Shown piece after piece: positions 39,642-51,107 of a stretch of 64,000 bases of DNA. The notes beneath the pieces were generated by a model, which searched no databases, was not told the DNA's origin, and saw nothing but the letters and a program-made list of their open reading frames with translations. The translations under genes were made by a program, and so were the position numbers. The stretch comes from Emiliania huxleyi CCMP1516 (lineage: Eukaryota; Haptophyta; Isochrysidales; Noelaerhabdaceae): assembly GCF_000372725.1 (NCBI RefSeq), contig NW_005201287.1:698272-762271 (forward strand). Reading direction: 5' to 3'. How positions within the stretch are numbered: the stretch's first letter is position 1; every line of letters starts with the position of its first letter.

Positions 39642-40973
39642 ATGTGCAACGCCGCGCAAGGAGACCCGGCCGCGGCCCCAGCCGCAAACGAGACCGTGAT
39701 TTTCGTGATACCTCCCGACCGCGGGCACTTTGACTACACGGTCTTCATCGCGGAGCGGCTCCACGGGCGCGGGTACGCCGTCGAATACTGGTCGCCGAGC
39801 ACAGCAGGGCCAAACGTACCCGCCTTCGCCTCGTTTCACCCCTTGCACGAGGCGGGCGACGACCGCTTCGACCGCTTCACGAGAGCCTACTGCACAGCGA
39901 GTGCGGCTAGCGGAGACACCTATGAGGAGTCGCAGGGAAACAGCCGTGAGCGGCTGGAGGAGAACCTCGCTGCTACGTTCGAGGATCCTGCGGCAGCCCT
40001 GCATGGACTGCAAGGAACACGAGAGGCCCTGATCGGAATGAAGCAGCGCGTGCTCCAGAAGGATGTGGCGCTGTGCGTCTACGACGGCGTCCACGTATAC
40101 TCTTGGATGGGCGGGTTTTGTGCCGACCACGGCGTTCCGTCGCTGGCTCTCTGCCCGTCGCAGATTTATGTTCGGAATCCAGAGGCGCAGGGGACGTTTT
40201 TGCCGAGCAACTTGACAGACGAGCCGGAGTACAGCCCGGTACGCGAGGACCTGGCGGCGGTCCCGCACCCCGTCCTCTACACTCTCCTGCCAGACCTCCT
40301 CGAGGGCTGCGAGATCCCTGAAGGCCGGCGAAACGTCGGTCCTGTGCTGCCTAGTGACTTTGGCGTGACCGAGGCGCAGGCGGAGCGTTTTGTGGCAGGC
40401 GGGCTGCAGGCTTGGTGCGACGCCGAGGTCTCTCCCATCGTCTACGTCAGCCTGGGGTCCATGATCCGGAGCGGACCTTTGGCGGCCAACATCGCCAAGC
40501 GCTTGCTCCAGGCGATCGCGGAGGGGCCATGGCGGGTCCTGATGGCCGTCGCACCGGAGCTCGTTGAGGGCTGCATCGATTCATTGCCGCCAGGACGCGC
40601 CCGCGCAGAGGCGTGGGTGCCGCAGTCGGCGGTCCTGGCCCACCCCGCGGTCCAGGCCTTCGTCTCGCATTGCGGAGCGACATCCGTAAACGAGGCGGTG
40701 CTGCACGCGGTGCCAGTCATCTGCGTCCCCTTCTTCGACGACCAGTTCTTCAACGCCGCCTCGGCAGTGGCCTCCGGGTTTGGGGTAGCACAGCTGCCCA
40801 AGCACAGCTTCACTGCGGAGGCCGTCTGCTCTGCCGTCCGCACCGCGGTGGAGAGCGAGGGTGCGCGGGCCAGCGTGCTGGCAGCCTCGGAGCGGCTGCG
40901 CGGCATGCGCGGCCTCGCCGAGGTGGTGGCGGAGGCGGAGGCAGCCATCGAGGCAGCGCATGCCGTGCGGTGA
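39642..40973 (+). CDS. UDP-glycosyltransferase (GT1 family)
   Basis: A 443-residue single-exon enzyme from MCNAAQGDPAAAP (an earlier Met at 39450 lies in a locally repeated stretch). GT1 enzymes transfer sugar from UDP-sugar to small lipophilic acceptors such as sterols or toxicants. The N-terminal half starts VIFVIPPDRGHFDYTVFIAE, where the acceptor-side His of the family (G-H) is present. The C-terminal half carries the donor-binding signature: VSPIVYVSLGSM, then AWVPQSAVLAHPAVQAFVSH, CGATSVNEAVLHAVPVICVP and FFDDQFFNA. No signal peptide or C-terminal anchor is visible, so a cytosolic enzyme is likely. The acceptor cannot be inferred. Confidence 0.85.
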   Translation: MCNAAQGDPAAAPAANETVIFVIPPDRGHFDYTVFIAERLHGRGYAVEYWSPSTAGPNVPAFASFHPLHEAGDDRFDRFTRAYCTASAASGDTYEESQGNSRERLEENLAATFEDPAAALHGLQGTREALIGMKQRVLQKDVALCVYDGVHVYSWMGGFCADHGVPSLALCPSQIYVRNPEAQGTFLPSNLTDEPEYSPVREDLAAVPHPVLYTLLPDLLEGCEIPEGRRNVGPVLPSDFGVTEAQAERFVAGGLQAWCDAEVSPIVYVSLGSMIRSGPLAANIAKRLLQAIAEGPWRVLMAVAPELVEGCIDSLPPGRARAEAWVPQSAVLAHPAVQAFVSHCGATSVNEAVLHAVPVICVPFFDDQFFNAASAVASGFGVAQLPKHSFTAEAVCSAVRTAVESEGARASVLAASERLRGMRGLAEVVAEAEAAIEAAHAVR

Positions 40974-42143
40974 GGTGGATGAGGAAAGAATCTTACAACA
41001 AAACTCCCTCGCATGAGGAAAGAAAGAGAAAGTCGGTGACCGATGTCTTTGTCCCGTGCCCAGCGAGCGAGTGGGCTACAAATCTTTTCCCGTGTGTTAG
41101 AGAGAGATTTGTGTTAGTGCCAGTGGCAGTGTGCGCGCAGTCCCGTGCCAGTGTAAAAGAAAGAAAGAAACACAACAAATGTATGTGTGTATGTAGGAAG
41201 GTGAAGAACAGTCAGGCTCGGACTGGACACCAACGCGGTATGGGTGGACGCTGGACAGATGATGACGACACGCACGAGCGACACACAGACACAACCAAAC
41301 GAGGGATGGGACGAGGACGGGTCCCCACGTGCAAGAGAGAGAGAGAATTCTTGATACGAAACCACGACGACACACACCAGTCGACTCGCATCGGTTGCCT
41401 CCATGAACGGCGGAGCTATTCTCGCGTCCACACCACACCTGGCTCCAACGTGGACACGCCCATAGCTGGGGACACTACTAGGTCACGCATGGCATCAGAA
41501 GTTTTATCTCTGGGCCCCGAAAGGCATCTCTAGCAGCGTCGTTACGCATGCACCCTCCCCTCCTGGGCGCATACGCCTCACGTCTCGACAGAGCATAAGC
41601 CCTTGGTGTGCCACGAGACGAGTTTTTCGCCATCGCAGCGAGCAGCAAGCCACTCGCCGCAGCAGCCGGAGGCATCGCCACGGCACTGGCTGCGCCGCGG
41701 TCCCGCACCCGTCGGCGACGCTCCCCCCGCGGAAGACCGCGCGTAGCGACGCCTTGACGATCGAGATGAGCGCGCTTGAAGCTCGCCCACCTACTGCCCC
41801 TGAGAGTTGGTTATCGAGTGGGCTCAGCTCCCCCCCTTGGGATCGAAGCTTCCACGACCTCGCACCCAACACCACAGGCGGGATCAGAGAGAGACTCCGC
41901 ACCGGACACCGCCCGGGCACAGACCCCCTACCCGTCGGACAATGCCTGGACCCCTCACAGAGCGGCCCACACACAGATCACGCATCGGCAGATTTCACGC
42001 CTGGATCAGGCGTAGACAGCACACACTGGTCACAGTTGCATAGCCCTGCCGGGGGGGACGAGTTCGCAAGGTTCATATTAAAGAATACAAAGTGGTGACA
42101 ACCACTGAGTTCTCAGTAGACGAACGAGCGTCGACTGAACAGA

Positions 42144-42174
<31 letters not shown>

Positions 42175-42205
42175 CACGTGCAAGCCTAACAATTCACAAA
42201 CCGCC
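40974..42205. other. Intergenic, about 1.2 kb
   Basis: It holds the recurrent motif at 40987-41012 (minus), a TGTTAGTGCCAGT word at 41112 also found at 39418, and a dispersed repeat at 41293-41336 that recurs inverted at 58133-58176. A (CT)n tract lies at 42150-42174. Frames of up to 156 codons exist on both strands around 41500-42090, but none has a domain or clear coding character. Confidence 0.5.
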
Positions 42206-44510
42206 ATGGAAGACGAATCCACGGCGCTGCGCGAGGCGTCGAAGGCAGGCGACGCTGCGTGCGTGGCGCTGCTGCTGCGAGCCGGCGGCGGCGGCGGCAT
42301 CGACGAGGCCTGTCCTCTTGGCTGGACGGCGCTGCACAACGCCGCCTTCTCCGGGAGCGCTGCGGTGACGTGCGCGCTGCTCGCGCACGGCGCGGATTTG
42401 GCCGCTCGCACAAAGATCGGTGCGACAGCGCTGCACGTGGCCTCGTTCAACGGGAGGCTCGACGTGTGCAAGCTTCTGGTGGTGCACGGCGCAGATGTGC
42501 ATGCGACGGACCGGGACGGGATCACGCCACTCGAGGACGCGAGGTACCGCACCCTCGACCGATGCTGCGCGGTGGAGACGCCTGCGCAGCAGTGGTCAAA
42601 GAGCGCCGCATTCCTCGCCAAGGTGAGTCCGGCCGCCCCCGCAAGCCGCACCTCCGCCCGGGCGAGCCTCTCCCCGCCTGCGCTGCGTCTCGGGTGAGAG
42701 CGCCGCCTCGCAGGTGATGCCGATGCCTCCCGACGAGCGGCTCGCCTTTGCCAGGCGCAGCTGGGGCCTCCGTGCCGCGGAGCTGCTGCAGGAGAGCTTC
42801 CTCCTCGGCCCACTCCCTTCCCAGCTTCCTCCTCGGCCCACTCCCTTCCCAGCTTCCTCCTCGGCCCACTCCCTTCCCTCCCTCCTCGCTCACTCACCCA
42901 CTAGTGCCCTCCCCCCCACCCCTTCCCCTCGCCAGGACGCCGTCTCGGCCGGGGACGGCGGCCAGGCCACCCTCTCCGCGCTGCTCGACTGGCTCTCCGG
43001 CGACGTCGACGCCAGGGACCACGACGGCTCGACTGCGCTCCACGCGGCGGCCGAAGGCGGCAACCTCGCCGCCGCCGCGCTGCTGCTCGACCGCCGCGCC
43101 AGCCCCGGCGCGGCGACGCGCGTCGGCGAGACGCCTCTCCACTTTGCTGCGCGGGAGGGCCAGCCGGAGGTGTGCCGGCTGTTGCTCGACGCGGGCGCGC
43201 GGGCCGACGCGCCGACGCGGGCGGGGACGACGCCGGTTGACGAAGCGAGGCGCGGCGGGCGGGCGGCGCACGAGGAGGTGCGCCGGCTGCTGGATCCCGA
43301 GGGGCTGCTGCGGGGCGAGGGGCCGCAAGGCAGCGCCAACGCGGACGCGCCTGGTGGCGGCGTTGCGGGAGAGAGGCGGGTGGTCGTGCACTGCGACGAC
43401 CTCTCCTCGCTGCGAGAGCGGTCGGGCATCGACCACATCGCGGAGCACGTCCACTTGGCAAACTACTTTGCCTCCAAGAGCCGTCCCAAGGTTGCGGCGG
43501 CCGGCATCACCCACATCCTCGTGGCGGCGCAGGAGCTGCCGCAGTCCCAAGCTGGAGGTGGGCGGTAAGGTAAGGTGTAAGGTAAAGCTCTCCACCTTCC
43601 GCAGGAGCTGCCGCAGTCCCTCGCGGCGGACGAGCGCCTCTCGTACCTCTCGCTGCGCCTCGCAGACAGCCCGAGCGCGAAGCTGCCACTCGAAGCGGCC
43701 CTCGCCTTCATCGACGCCGCCCGGGACGCCGGTGGCAGAGTCCTCTGCCACTGCGCCGCCGGAGGCAGCCGCTCGGCTGCGGTGGTGCTCAGCTGGTTGA
43801 TGCGCGAGCAGCGGCTGGCGTATGACGAGGCGCTGTCGCGCGTGCGGGAGGTGCGCTTTGTGGAGCCAAACCTCGGCTTCGAGCAGCAGCTCCGCGCCTG
43901 GGAGCAGCAACTCGCTCGCGAGAGGCTGCCTGCAGCGGCGCAGGCGTGGGCCGAGCAGGCCACCGCGGCGCTGCGAGGCGCGGCTGCGGCGTGCGCTGCG
44001 GCGCCGGTGCAGTCGGAGGCTGCCGCGAAGGCCGTGCTTGGCGAGGTGTGGCGCGCGTGGGAAGCCAGCTGCGGGGGAGAGGTTGACGGCCGTGCCGCGT
44101 CTGAGGTCGCCGAGCTGTGCCACTCCAAGCTCCTCGGTTTCGCGGCGCGCTCGGGCGACTACTTTGCCGTCTATAGGATGGACGAGGCGGCGCTGCGACG
44201 CGGCGAGTACTCCTACGGCCCCGTGCCGCTGCCGGCTGCTGTCGTGCCCGCGCTCTCAAAGGCCAGTGGAGAGTGCGAGTGGCGGGCGTGGCCAGCGGGC
44301 GGAGGAGACGGCCCGCTCTACACGTGGCGCGGCAGCTACGATGCGACACGGCGGCCGTGGTACCAGCACGCGGCGCGGCACGGAACTGGGTGGATCGTGT
44401 ACGCCGACCCGGTCTTCCCAGAGGAGCGCATGCGCTCGTTCGTCTCGCCGTTGATGGGGTCAGATGGCGCGCTGGCGGGAGTGCTGCTAGCGGGATCGTT
44501 TGCGGCGTGA
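42206..44510 (+). CDS. Ankyrin - dual-specificity phosphatase - Cache-like fusion protein
   Basis: Exons 42206-42622, 42714-43532 and 43605-44510 give 713 residues. Two ankyrin sets (LGWTALHNAAFSGSAAVTCA, KIGATALHVASFNGRLDVCK; DGSTALHAAAEGGNLAAAAL, VGETPLHFAAREGQPEVCRL) are separated by a Pro/Leu-rich segment made of CTTCCTCCTCGGCCCACTCC-type tandem DNA. A dual-specificity phosphatase domain follows: ITHILVAAQELPQ, then the P-loop VLCHCAAGGSRSAAVVLSWL with intact C-x5-R. The C-terminal domain has YDATRRPWYQHAARHGTGWI, VYADPVFPEE and GSDGALAGVLLAGSF, which resembles the Cache sensory fold (R-P-W-Y and a late G-x-x-x-G-V). The phosphatase call is firm; the Cache call is inference. The junction at 43532/43605 is marked by a 19-bp duplication. 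Confidence 0.75.
43530..43620 (+). repeat. Intron with 19-bp flanking duplication
   Basis: CAGGAGCTGCCGCAGTCCC occurs at 43530-43548 and 43602-43620. The 53-base spacer contains GGTAAGGTAAGGTGTAAGGT. Removing one 72-bp period gives the conserved HILVAAQELPQSL. A GT-AG alternative from GTGGCG at 43521 to the CAG at 43604 would drop VAAQ. Confidence 0.75.
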
Positions 44511-45910
44511 GAACCAAGACCGCCGGCGGGTGTGTGTACATAATAAAGGGGAGTGCTCCGCGCCGCTGCACCGCAGCCACCGCGCGCGTGCGGTGTGTGG
44601 GCCTCTCTCTCGCGACACACACACATGCTGTGCCTGCCGATATGTCCATGTGGGGGCCCGAGCGCGAGCGCTTTGGTGCATTAGAGAGCCTCTTGCTGGG
44701 CCTGGGGCAATTCGTTCGTTGGAGTGTGTAAATCGAGTTCTCCTGCCCCCGCGATAAGCGGCGCAGAAAAAGAAACACAAACCGCGCTCGGCCTGGTCGT
44801 CCGTTTGCGTTTCGAACGCGCTCTCTCCAACACGCAACAGAGCGGCGCCTTCTCGTATCGCGCGAGGTCGCGGATGCCTCAGACACAGACGAGAGCCTGG
44901 GCGTCGACGTCAGCCGACTGGCGCACCGGCGGCGCTTCGCGCCCCCTGCGGCGGCCGAGGTCGCGCGCACCCTCGATCTGCTCGACGAGCTCGGGGTCGC
45001 GCCGGCGGAGGACGTGGTCCGCCTACGCTTCAGGTCATGCGTGTCATGCGCACGGAACACGAGAGACGTCGTGCTACGCCATGGTGGTCCGCCTCGGCGT
45101 AGCACACGAGGAGCGTGCGCGTGCTCGTCAGGAGCGGCGACAAGTAGACAAGTCTTGTCACTAACAGAGTAGAGAAGGAACTGACCTCAGGGCCGATGTA
45201 ACCAAGCGCTGGTAGCGTGGTTTTACCTCACACCCATGGTCTCACAGTGTGCCGGCAGTCGCCGAGCAGTGTCGCTCACACAAGCCGCAGCACAAGTGAC
45301 TGAGGGCCAGTGAGGGCGAGCCCATCGCTGTCACAGCTGGGCTGCTTCGGCCGCGTGCACCTCCGATCCTGTACCGTGTTTGTTATGTGCCCCCCCCCCC
45401 CCAATGAACACACCAGTGAGGGAGGGCGAGACGATCGAGGGGTCCCGTACCATGCGGAATCGACCCTATCAAGTGCTCAAGTGCTCAAGAGCTGTGGCAG
45501 CCGCACAGTGCTTTCAGTGGGGGGGCTGTATGCCAACTGTGGTCTGTGCCTCTGGCTCTGCCTCAGCGTGTGAGCAGCAGAGGGGCTTCACTCCAGGCTT
45601 CCGGCGCAAAGAGCTGCATGCCACCGAAGGCGCTGTCGAGGTTCGCCGAGCGCGACACAGATTGGGGAACACCGTCACCGACGAGCGCGTCGGACTTTTT
45701 TCAGATTTCACTTCCACGGACAAACACGGCCTCACGGCACACGGGGGACACACGGACACAGCTCACAGGTCACAGCGGACGGTGCGGGGTGTGTCCCCGT
45801 CACACGGCGAGGCGCGGGACCGTCTGTGGCGAAGTGGGTCGCGTCCCCCGATTTCCTCAACTCACGGTCCTTCCCCTTTGTGGGGGAAATGGCCAACGAG
45901 GACTATTGAC
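44511..45910. other. Intergenic, about 1.4 kb
   Basis: No complete gene. A stretch at about 44850-45030 reads without stops as ADASDTDESLGVDVSRLAHR ... VARTLDLLDELGVAPAEDVV and could be a remnant exon. The remainder has a (C)n run near 45390 and no frame I can support. Confidence 0.4.
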
Positions 45911-48036
45911 TCACACGTGCAGGCACGCGTCATCGCCAGAGCGCAACGCCACCAACCCGTTAAACCCGCCGCCAGCCGGGTCTCCCGGGGGGGTTGGCGG
46001 CGGCGGCGGGAGCCGCGGCTGCGTGGGCCGCTCCCACCTCACAGCCTTGGTCTGGGTGTGGTAGTAGTACGGGCGGCCGCTCTCCAGGTCGCGCGCCTCG
46101 ACCCACTGCTCGTCGAAGTCGGGCGCCGCGGCCGCCTCCTCCTCGGACCACTTCTTGAGCTCCTTGACGAGCCTGGGGTGGGTGGGTGGGTGGGTGGGTG
46201 GGTGGGGGTGCGGCGGCGGGGGGAGGGGGCGGCGGGGTACGGTCAGGTCGTAGCACGGAAGGAGCGAGAGTGTGAGGCGGAGAGTCAGTGCACAGTGGGG
46301 GGCAAGAGTGGGGGAGGTGGACAGCAGAGTGGCGTGGGCAGAGCGGCGGGGTGCGAAGGGCTGTGTTGGGGACAGTGGGGCCGCCGGAGGGTGTGAGGGG
46401 CCGCCTCGTCAGCTCGCGCACGAAGAGCTGCTCTCGCTCGGGCGGCGGCTCGCGGGTCTGCTGCTGCGCCCACGAGGAGAGGCTCGCGGAGGAGGGGACA
46501 CGAGAGGCGCTTGGCGAGCCGTTCGCGCTGGCAGCGAGGCTGCTCGGCGCACTGCCCGCGAGGGAGGAGCCGAGCGAGGAGGACCGCGAGTGGGAGGGCC
46601 CGCCGCTCCTCGCGCTCCTCCGGCCTGCCTCTGCCGAGCCCGCCTCTCCCCCGTGGGACAGCCTGCTCGACGCCCGCTGGATCGGCCCTCCAGCCTTGCC
46701 GCCAGCCTTGCGCTTGCCAGAAGCAGCGCCCGGCTTGCCGCCGGCCTGGCCGCTCGCCTGCTTGGCGGCGTCACGCTCGTCTGCGGCGCGCAGCGTCGCG
46801 AGGAGCTCGTACACCACCTGCGGGTGTATGTAGGGCAGGGTGTAGGGCCGGGGGGGGGGGGGGGGGTAAGGCCCGGTGTAAGGCCCGGTGTAAGGCCCGG
46901 GGGGGGGGGGGTCAGGGTTGGGGTTTGGGGTTCGAGGGCGCGGGTTCGATGGCGGCGCGTACCTTTGAGACTTGGAAGCTCGGCGCCTTCTTATCCTTGC
47001 CAAAGGAGCCGGACGAGGCGGCCAGGTTCTCGGAGAGCTTCCTCCCCACCTGGACCAGCCCCGTGGCGCCCTTCTGCGCCGCGTGGTACGCCACGAGCAC
47101 CTGCAGAGCACACCAGAGCCGCGGGGCGAGTCGGGTCACGGTATGTGAGACATCCCCCCCCCCCATCCACATCCACACACCCACACCACTCACACACTAG
47201 CTACAGCTTGTAGCGATAAGGTGCGTCCGCCCGGCGCCTGCTCGATCTGCGTGTCGAGCTTGTCAAGGCGGCCGATCAGACCCTCTCTGCCGTCGGCGGC
47301 GGTGTCGACGCCGAGCGCCTTGTGCACCGCGCCGAGCAGCGCCTCCTCGGACATGGAGGACACCTGCAGCCGGAGGATGTGAGAAGCGCACACAAACGAA
47401 AGGGCAGGACGGGGCCGGGGTGCGAATTAGGGCGCGGTCCACGCGCACCTGGTAGAGGAGGGCGAGCAGGCCGAGGAGGAGGAGGAGGGAGAGGACGCCC
47501 GGCGGCATCAGCAGCACCCACGAGTGGTCGAGGCCCGTCAGCTTCCAGAGCAGGTGCGCGTTGACCGCGTGCCACGCCAGGGAGAGGAGCATGCAGAGGA
47601 GGGCAAAGAGGGTGATGTAGATGACAAACCATTTGAGGCCGCCCTTGAGCTTCTTGAGCGGGGCGACGAAGGCCTTGACCGCCCAGTGGCCGCTCACGGA
47701 CACCCTCGCGGACATAGCTGACATGGCGGACCCCCGTTTCGGTTCCTTCACCTCCTCATCCTCCTCCTCCTCCTCCTCCACTTCGGCGTCCGCGTTGTCC
47801 GCCTCCAGCCATCGCTGAAGCCGCTCCTTCTTCTCCTTCTTCTGCTTCCTTCGCTGCCTGCCAAAGAAGGAGCGGCGGCGCTGGTGGACGAGGGACGGAT
47901 CCGCGGCCGCTGCGGATCCCGCAGACGAGCCATCACTCACGTCTGCGTCTGACTGCTGGCTCCGGCCGCCGCCTGCGGGTCTGAGGCCGGATATCGACGA
48001 CAGGCCCGCCGGCTCGGTGTCAGATATGGACGCCAT
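45911..48036 (-). CDS. Membrane-anchored coiled-coil protein with C-terminal WW domain
   Basis: Exons on the minus strand are 48036-47449, 47363-47196, 47100-46963, 46817-46405 and 46172-45911; the phases fit and give 522 residues. The N-terminal third is charged, with a basic patch (RRRSFFGRQRRKQKKEKKER) and an acidic run. Two or three helices follow (WFVIYITLFALLCMLLSLAW; LLMPPGVLSLLLLLGLLALL). Helical segments come next (VLVAYHAAQKGATGLVQVGR; VVYELLATLRAADERDAAKQ) with a Ser-rich linker. The C-terminus is a WW domain: EQWVEARDLESGRPYYYHTQ, TKAVRWERP, with both Trp and the Tyr-Tyr-Tyr core. WW domains bind Pro-rich ligands, so it may tether a partner to a membrane. The fourth intron uses a GC donor (46404). 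Confidence 0.75.
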
Positions 48037-48300
48037 CGCGACACACGACCAAGTCCAAAGCAGGTTCCGCAGAAGGCGGCCGAACGCCGCGCTTGGGGCG
48101 CTGTTCACAGCCTCCTCCTAAAAACACAACCCCGGACCCAAGACGCACAAGCACAGACAGTCGAGAAGGGAGAGAGACAGCAACGACAGTCAGAAGTCAG
48201 CGCTGGGTCCCAGGAAGGCGAATGCGATGACGGCCTCTAGTGTGAGCTCTAGCTAGTGAGCTCAAACGCACGCCGGCAGATCGCGACTATATACAGCTAG
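48037..48300. other. Intergenic 5' flank
   Basis: The promoter side of the WW-domain gene. No gene or repeat is recognised. Confidence 0.5.
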
Positions 48301-49860
48301 TTAGGAGCCGACCGACCCTCGCGTCCGGTGCTCACCGACGGCCGGGCGGGCCGCCCGCCCACGCGCCGCCTACGCGCAGCGCGTGCGCCGCAAACTCGCC
48401 CGCCGACAGCGCTGGCCAGTCTCCATCGGCCGTCGCGAGAGGCCTGCCCGGCTGTCGCCGCGGGGCCCCCGCGAACACCACGCGTCGGATGCGGTGCCGC
48501 GCGAACTCGCGCGCAAAGTGCACGCCCCACGCCCGCCGCAGCGTCGTAGCGAAGTAGGACCGCGCCTCCTTCGCGCTAGGGATCCCTACGCGCGCCGATC
48601 CGCCTCCAGTGCTGCTTGGATGCCGACTCCACCACACAGTCGAACACCTGGTGCAGGTCGTCCGACGCCTCCGCGCCGCCCTGGCCATCGTCGCGCGCCC
48701 GAGCGCTCATGTAGTGAGGCCCGCCGCGGTGGATGGTCTTGCCCTCGAGGAGGTGCTCCGCCGGCGGCTGCTCGGGCCCGCGCTGCACTGTCGTGCCGCG
48801 CCACCGTACAGACGGGTGCGCCTGGCCTCGTGTGCCAGTGCAGCGCGCGCCGTGCGGGACTCGCGCAGCTTGCAGTGCAGCCGCCCATCCGGCACGATGC
48901 CGTTCTTGCCGCGCGTGCCAGCGGTGCCGTTGAGTGTGACAGGCGGGATGACGGCGCTGAAGATCTCGCGCGGCTCCTCCTTGCCGCGCAGCCCCGCGTG
49001 CAGCGCATCACCGATCACGCGTGAGAAGATGTCGTCGTGGCAGTTGCCGTGGGCGCGGTCGTTGAGCGTCGCCAAGCCCAGCTGGACGCCAAAGGCATCG
49101 CAGACTCGAGGAGGGCCGCGGCCGGAGCAGGCGATGCTCTTGCCCACGAGCGCGCGCACGGCTGGGCTCTCCCGGCCGAGGTAGGTGCAGAAGATCTCGC
49201 GGAACTCGCGCGCCTCGCACCGGTTCTGAGCCGAGGGCCATGAGCTCACCCACGCGGACGAGAACGAGTCGACGGCCAGCCACGCCTCCCGCCGCGTGTC
49301 GCCGTGCGGCAGCCCGAGGATGCTGCGGCTGAGCTGGTTGCGCTTGACCTGCTCCCGCTGCTGCGTCAGCTGCCGCTGTAGCCCAGCGCTGCCGGCCCGC
49401 CCGTTGCCAGCCTCGGGAGCCCGGAGATCGAGAGGCCCCGCGACGCCCTCGCTGCGGACCTCGCGCTGCATGCCCTCCCACGCCCTCTTGAAGGACTCGC
49501 CCGTCGGCGTCAGCTGCCCCAGCTGCGCGCCGAGCGGGTTGACGTAGGTGGTGCAGCCCGAGAGGAAGCGCAAGAGGCGAGGGCTGTTCGGGTACGGCAA
49601 CTCGAAGGCGCCGTGGCCGAAGAGCGGAGCGAGCATCTGGAAGAAGCCGCGCTCGCTGCCGCCGCCGGGCGTCGACCTGTCGAGGAACCTCTCGGCCGCC
49701 TCGACAAAGCAGGCGCAGAACGCAGCCGGCGCCACCTCCTCGAGCGAGCGCAGGCCGAGGCCGCGCATCCGCGCAGGCAGGCGAGCCCGCCGCGCGGTGA
49801 TGGCGTCGCCGAGCACGCCCTCGTAGCCGCACGCCTCAGCGGCACGAGTGAGCGCAGCGG
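48300..49860 (-). mobile_element. Non-LTR retrotransposon 3' remnant (RT tail and endonuclease-like end)
   Basis: A minus-strand frame (49816-48707) begins RRARLPARMRGLGLRSLEEV, APAAFCACFVEAAERF, the block that follows the reverse-transcriptase palm in non-LTR elements. Further down NDRAHGNCHDDIFSRVIGDA and KNGIVPDGRLHCKL lead, after a frame change near 48750, to LLEGKTIHRGGPHYMSARAR and then KEARSYFATTLRRAWGVHFA. The order P-D-x-x-x and D/G-K-T-I-H recalls the restriction-like nuclease domain I associate with haptophyte elements. The palm motifs (YADD) are absent, so the copy is 5' truncated and inactive. The comparison is from memory. Confidence 0.6.
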
Positions 49861-49898
49861 GGACAGCGACGCTCGCAGTGCTGCGCGACGCGGCGCGG

Positions 49899-51107
49899 GT
49901 GCGTCAAGGAGCTGCTCGCCGAGCTCAAGAAGGCGCCCGCCGCAAGGACGGACGCGCAGCAGGCCGCCGCCAAGCTGCTCGCCTTTGTCGGCGCCGAGTC
50001 GCGGTCGCTGCGCCTCCACTTCTCCGCCCTCGTCGCCGTCCCGTTTGCGCACGGCGCGCACGTCTTCATGCCCGCCACGGCGCTCGACCGCGGGCTCCTG
50101 CTCCGCCTGCTCGCGACGCTGCAGAAGCGGCTCGGCCGCTTCGACGACAAGTGCGTGCACGCCACGCAGGCCTTCTTCGAGACGCTGCCCGCGCACGGCG
50201 GCCTCTCCCTCCCGCAGCTCGACGCCGCGCTCAGCCGGGCGAAGCAGGTTGGCGTCGAGAGCCGCGCCTTCGAGAGGCGCCTCGAGGTGGGCGGCGGAGG
50301 AGGCGCGGCGGCGGCGCCCGCGGCGGCGGCGCCCGTGGCGGCGGCGCCCGTGGCCGCAGGGCCGAGCCGGGGCGGCGGGCAGCCTCCTCCCGTCATCTCG
50401 CTCGACGACGACGGCGCGGCGGGCGGCGCGGCGGACAGGCGCGGCGGCGGCGGGACGGCGGGCGGAGAGGAGTCGCGCCGCGCCCTCGAGAGGCAGATCG
50501 CGGCGGCGGCGAGGCAGCGGCAGACCCTCCGGGCGGGGCACATCCTTCCGGCCGCCGCCTTTGCAGACGAGGCGAACGAGTCGGAGGAGAAGTGCCTGCG
50601 CGGCCACGACGCCCTCAAGGCGGTGGCGGCGCACGACTCCGTCGGCGGCGGCGAGGTGTACTCCGACGTGGCCTCCGCCGCGCACCTGGCCGCCGGCACG
50701 CTTCCCAAGGCGGCGCAGCTAAAGGCGCTCCGCGCGCACCTCGAGCAGGCCAAGCGCACGCTCGCCGCTGCGCTCCCGTCGCTCGGCTCGCTCCTCGAAG
50801 GGACGGTCAAGGCGGGCTTCGACGTGGGCGGTGCCTACCTCGGCTTCTGCTCCGAGCGCGCCATCGTGGTGAACCTCGCGCCGCTGCTGCGCCGCTGGAA
50901 CGAGGCGGGCAGCTGCTCCTCACCCTCGCTCACGAGGCGGCGCACCTCCTCAGCAGGGGCGGCGCGCACGACAGCGCGTGGCGGCAGACGCAAGGGGGCG
51001 GAGGGCGTGGCGGAGGGCGCACCTACGACGAGCTCATCCAGGCCGCCATCGTCGCCGGAGTCGGCCCGGCGCCCGGCGCATTCGCTGGCGTCGGGCGGAG
51101 GGCCTGA
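49899..51107 (+). CDS. Zinc-peptidase-like protein with HEAAH motif, 5' incomplete, one frame break
   Basis: Coding starts without a visible Met at about 49899 (CVKELLAELKKAPAARTDAQ), next to the retrotransposon remnant, which may have removed the 5' end. The frame runs through FVGAESRSLRLHFSALVAVP and a Gly/Ala-rich linker to VKAGFDVGGAYLGFCSERAI, then VVNLAPLLRRWNEAG. One base is then missing (about 50910), after which comes LLLTLAHEAAHLLSRGGAHD, SAWR, and the C-terminus to 51107. H-E-x-x-H followed by G-x-x-H-D fits a zinc metallopeptidase or a domain derived from one. The substrate is unknown. It could be the C-terminal part of a larger protein. Confidence 0.5.
   Translation: MRQGAARRAQEGARRKDGRAAGRRQAARLCRRRVAVAAPPLLRPRRRPVCARRARLHARHGARPRAPAPPARDAAEAARPLRRQVRARHAGLLRDAARARRPLPPAARRRAQPGEAGWRREPRLREAPRGGRRRRRGGGARGGGARGGGARGRRAEPGRRAASSRHLARRRRRGGRRGGQARRRRDGGRRGVAPRPREADRGGGEAAADPPGGAHPSGRRLCRRGERVGGEVPARPRRPQGGGGARLRRRRRGVLRRGLRRAPGRRHASQGGAAKGAPRAPRAGQAHARRCAPVARLAPRRDGQGGLRRGRCLPRLLLRARHRGEPRAAAAPLERGGQLLLTLAHEAAHLLSRGGAHDSAWRQTQGGGGRGGGRTYDELIQAAIVAGVGPAPGAFAGVGRRA

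Noticed and set aside
45380..46396. 338-codon plus-strand frame
   Set aside because: Its 3' half is antisense to the WW-domain exons and its 5' half is low-complexity; no domain.
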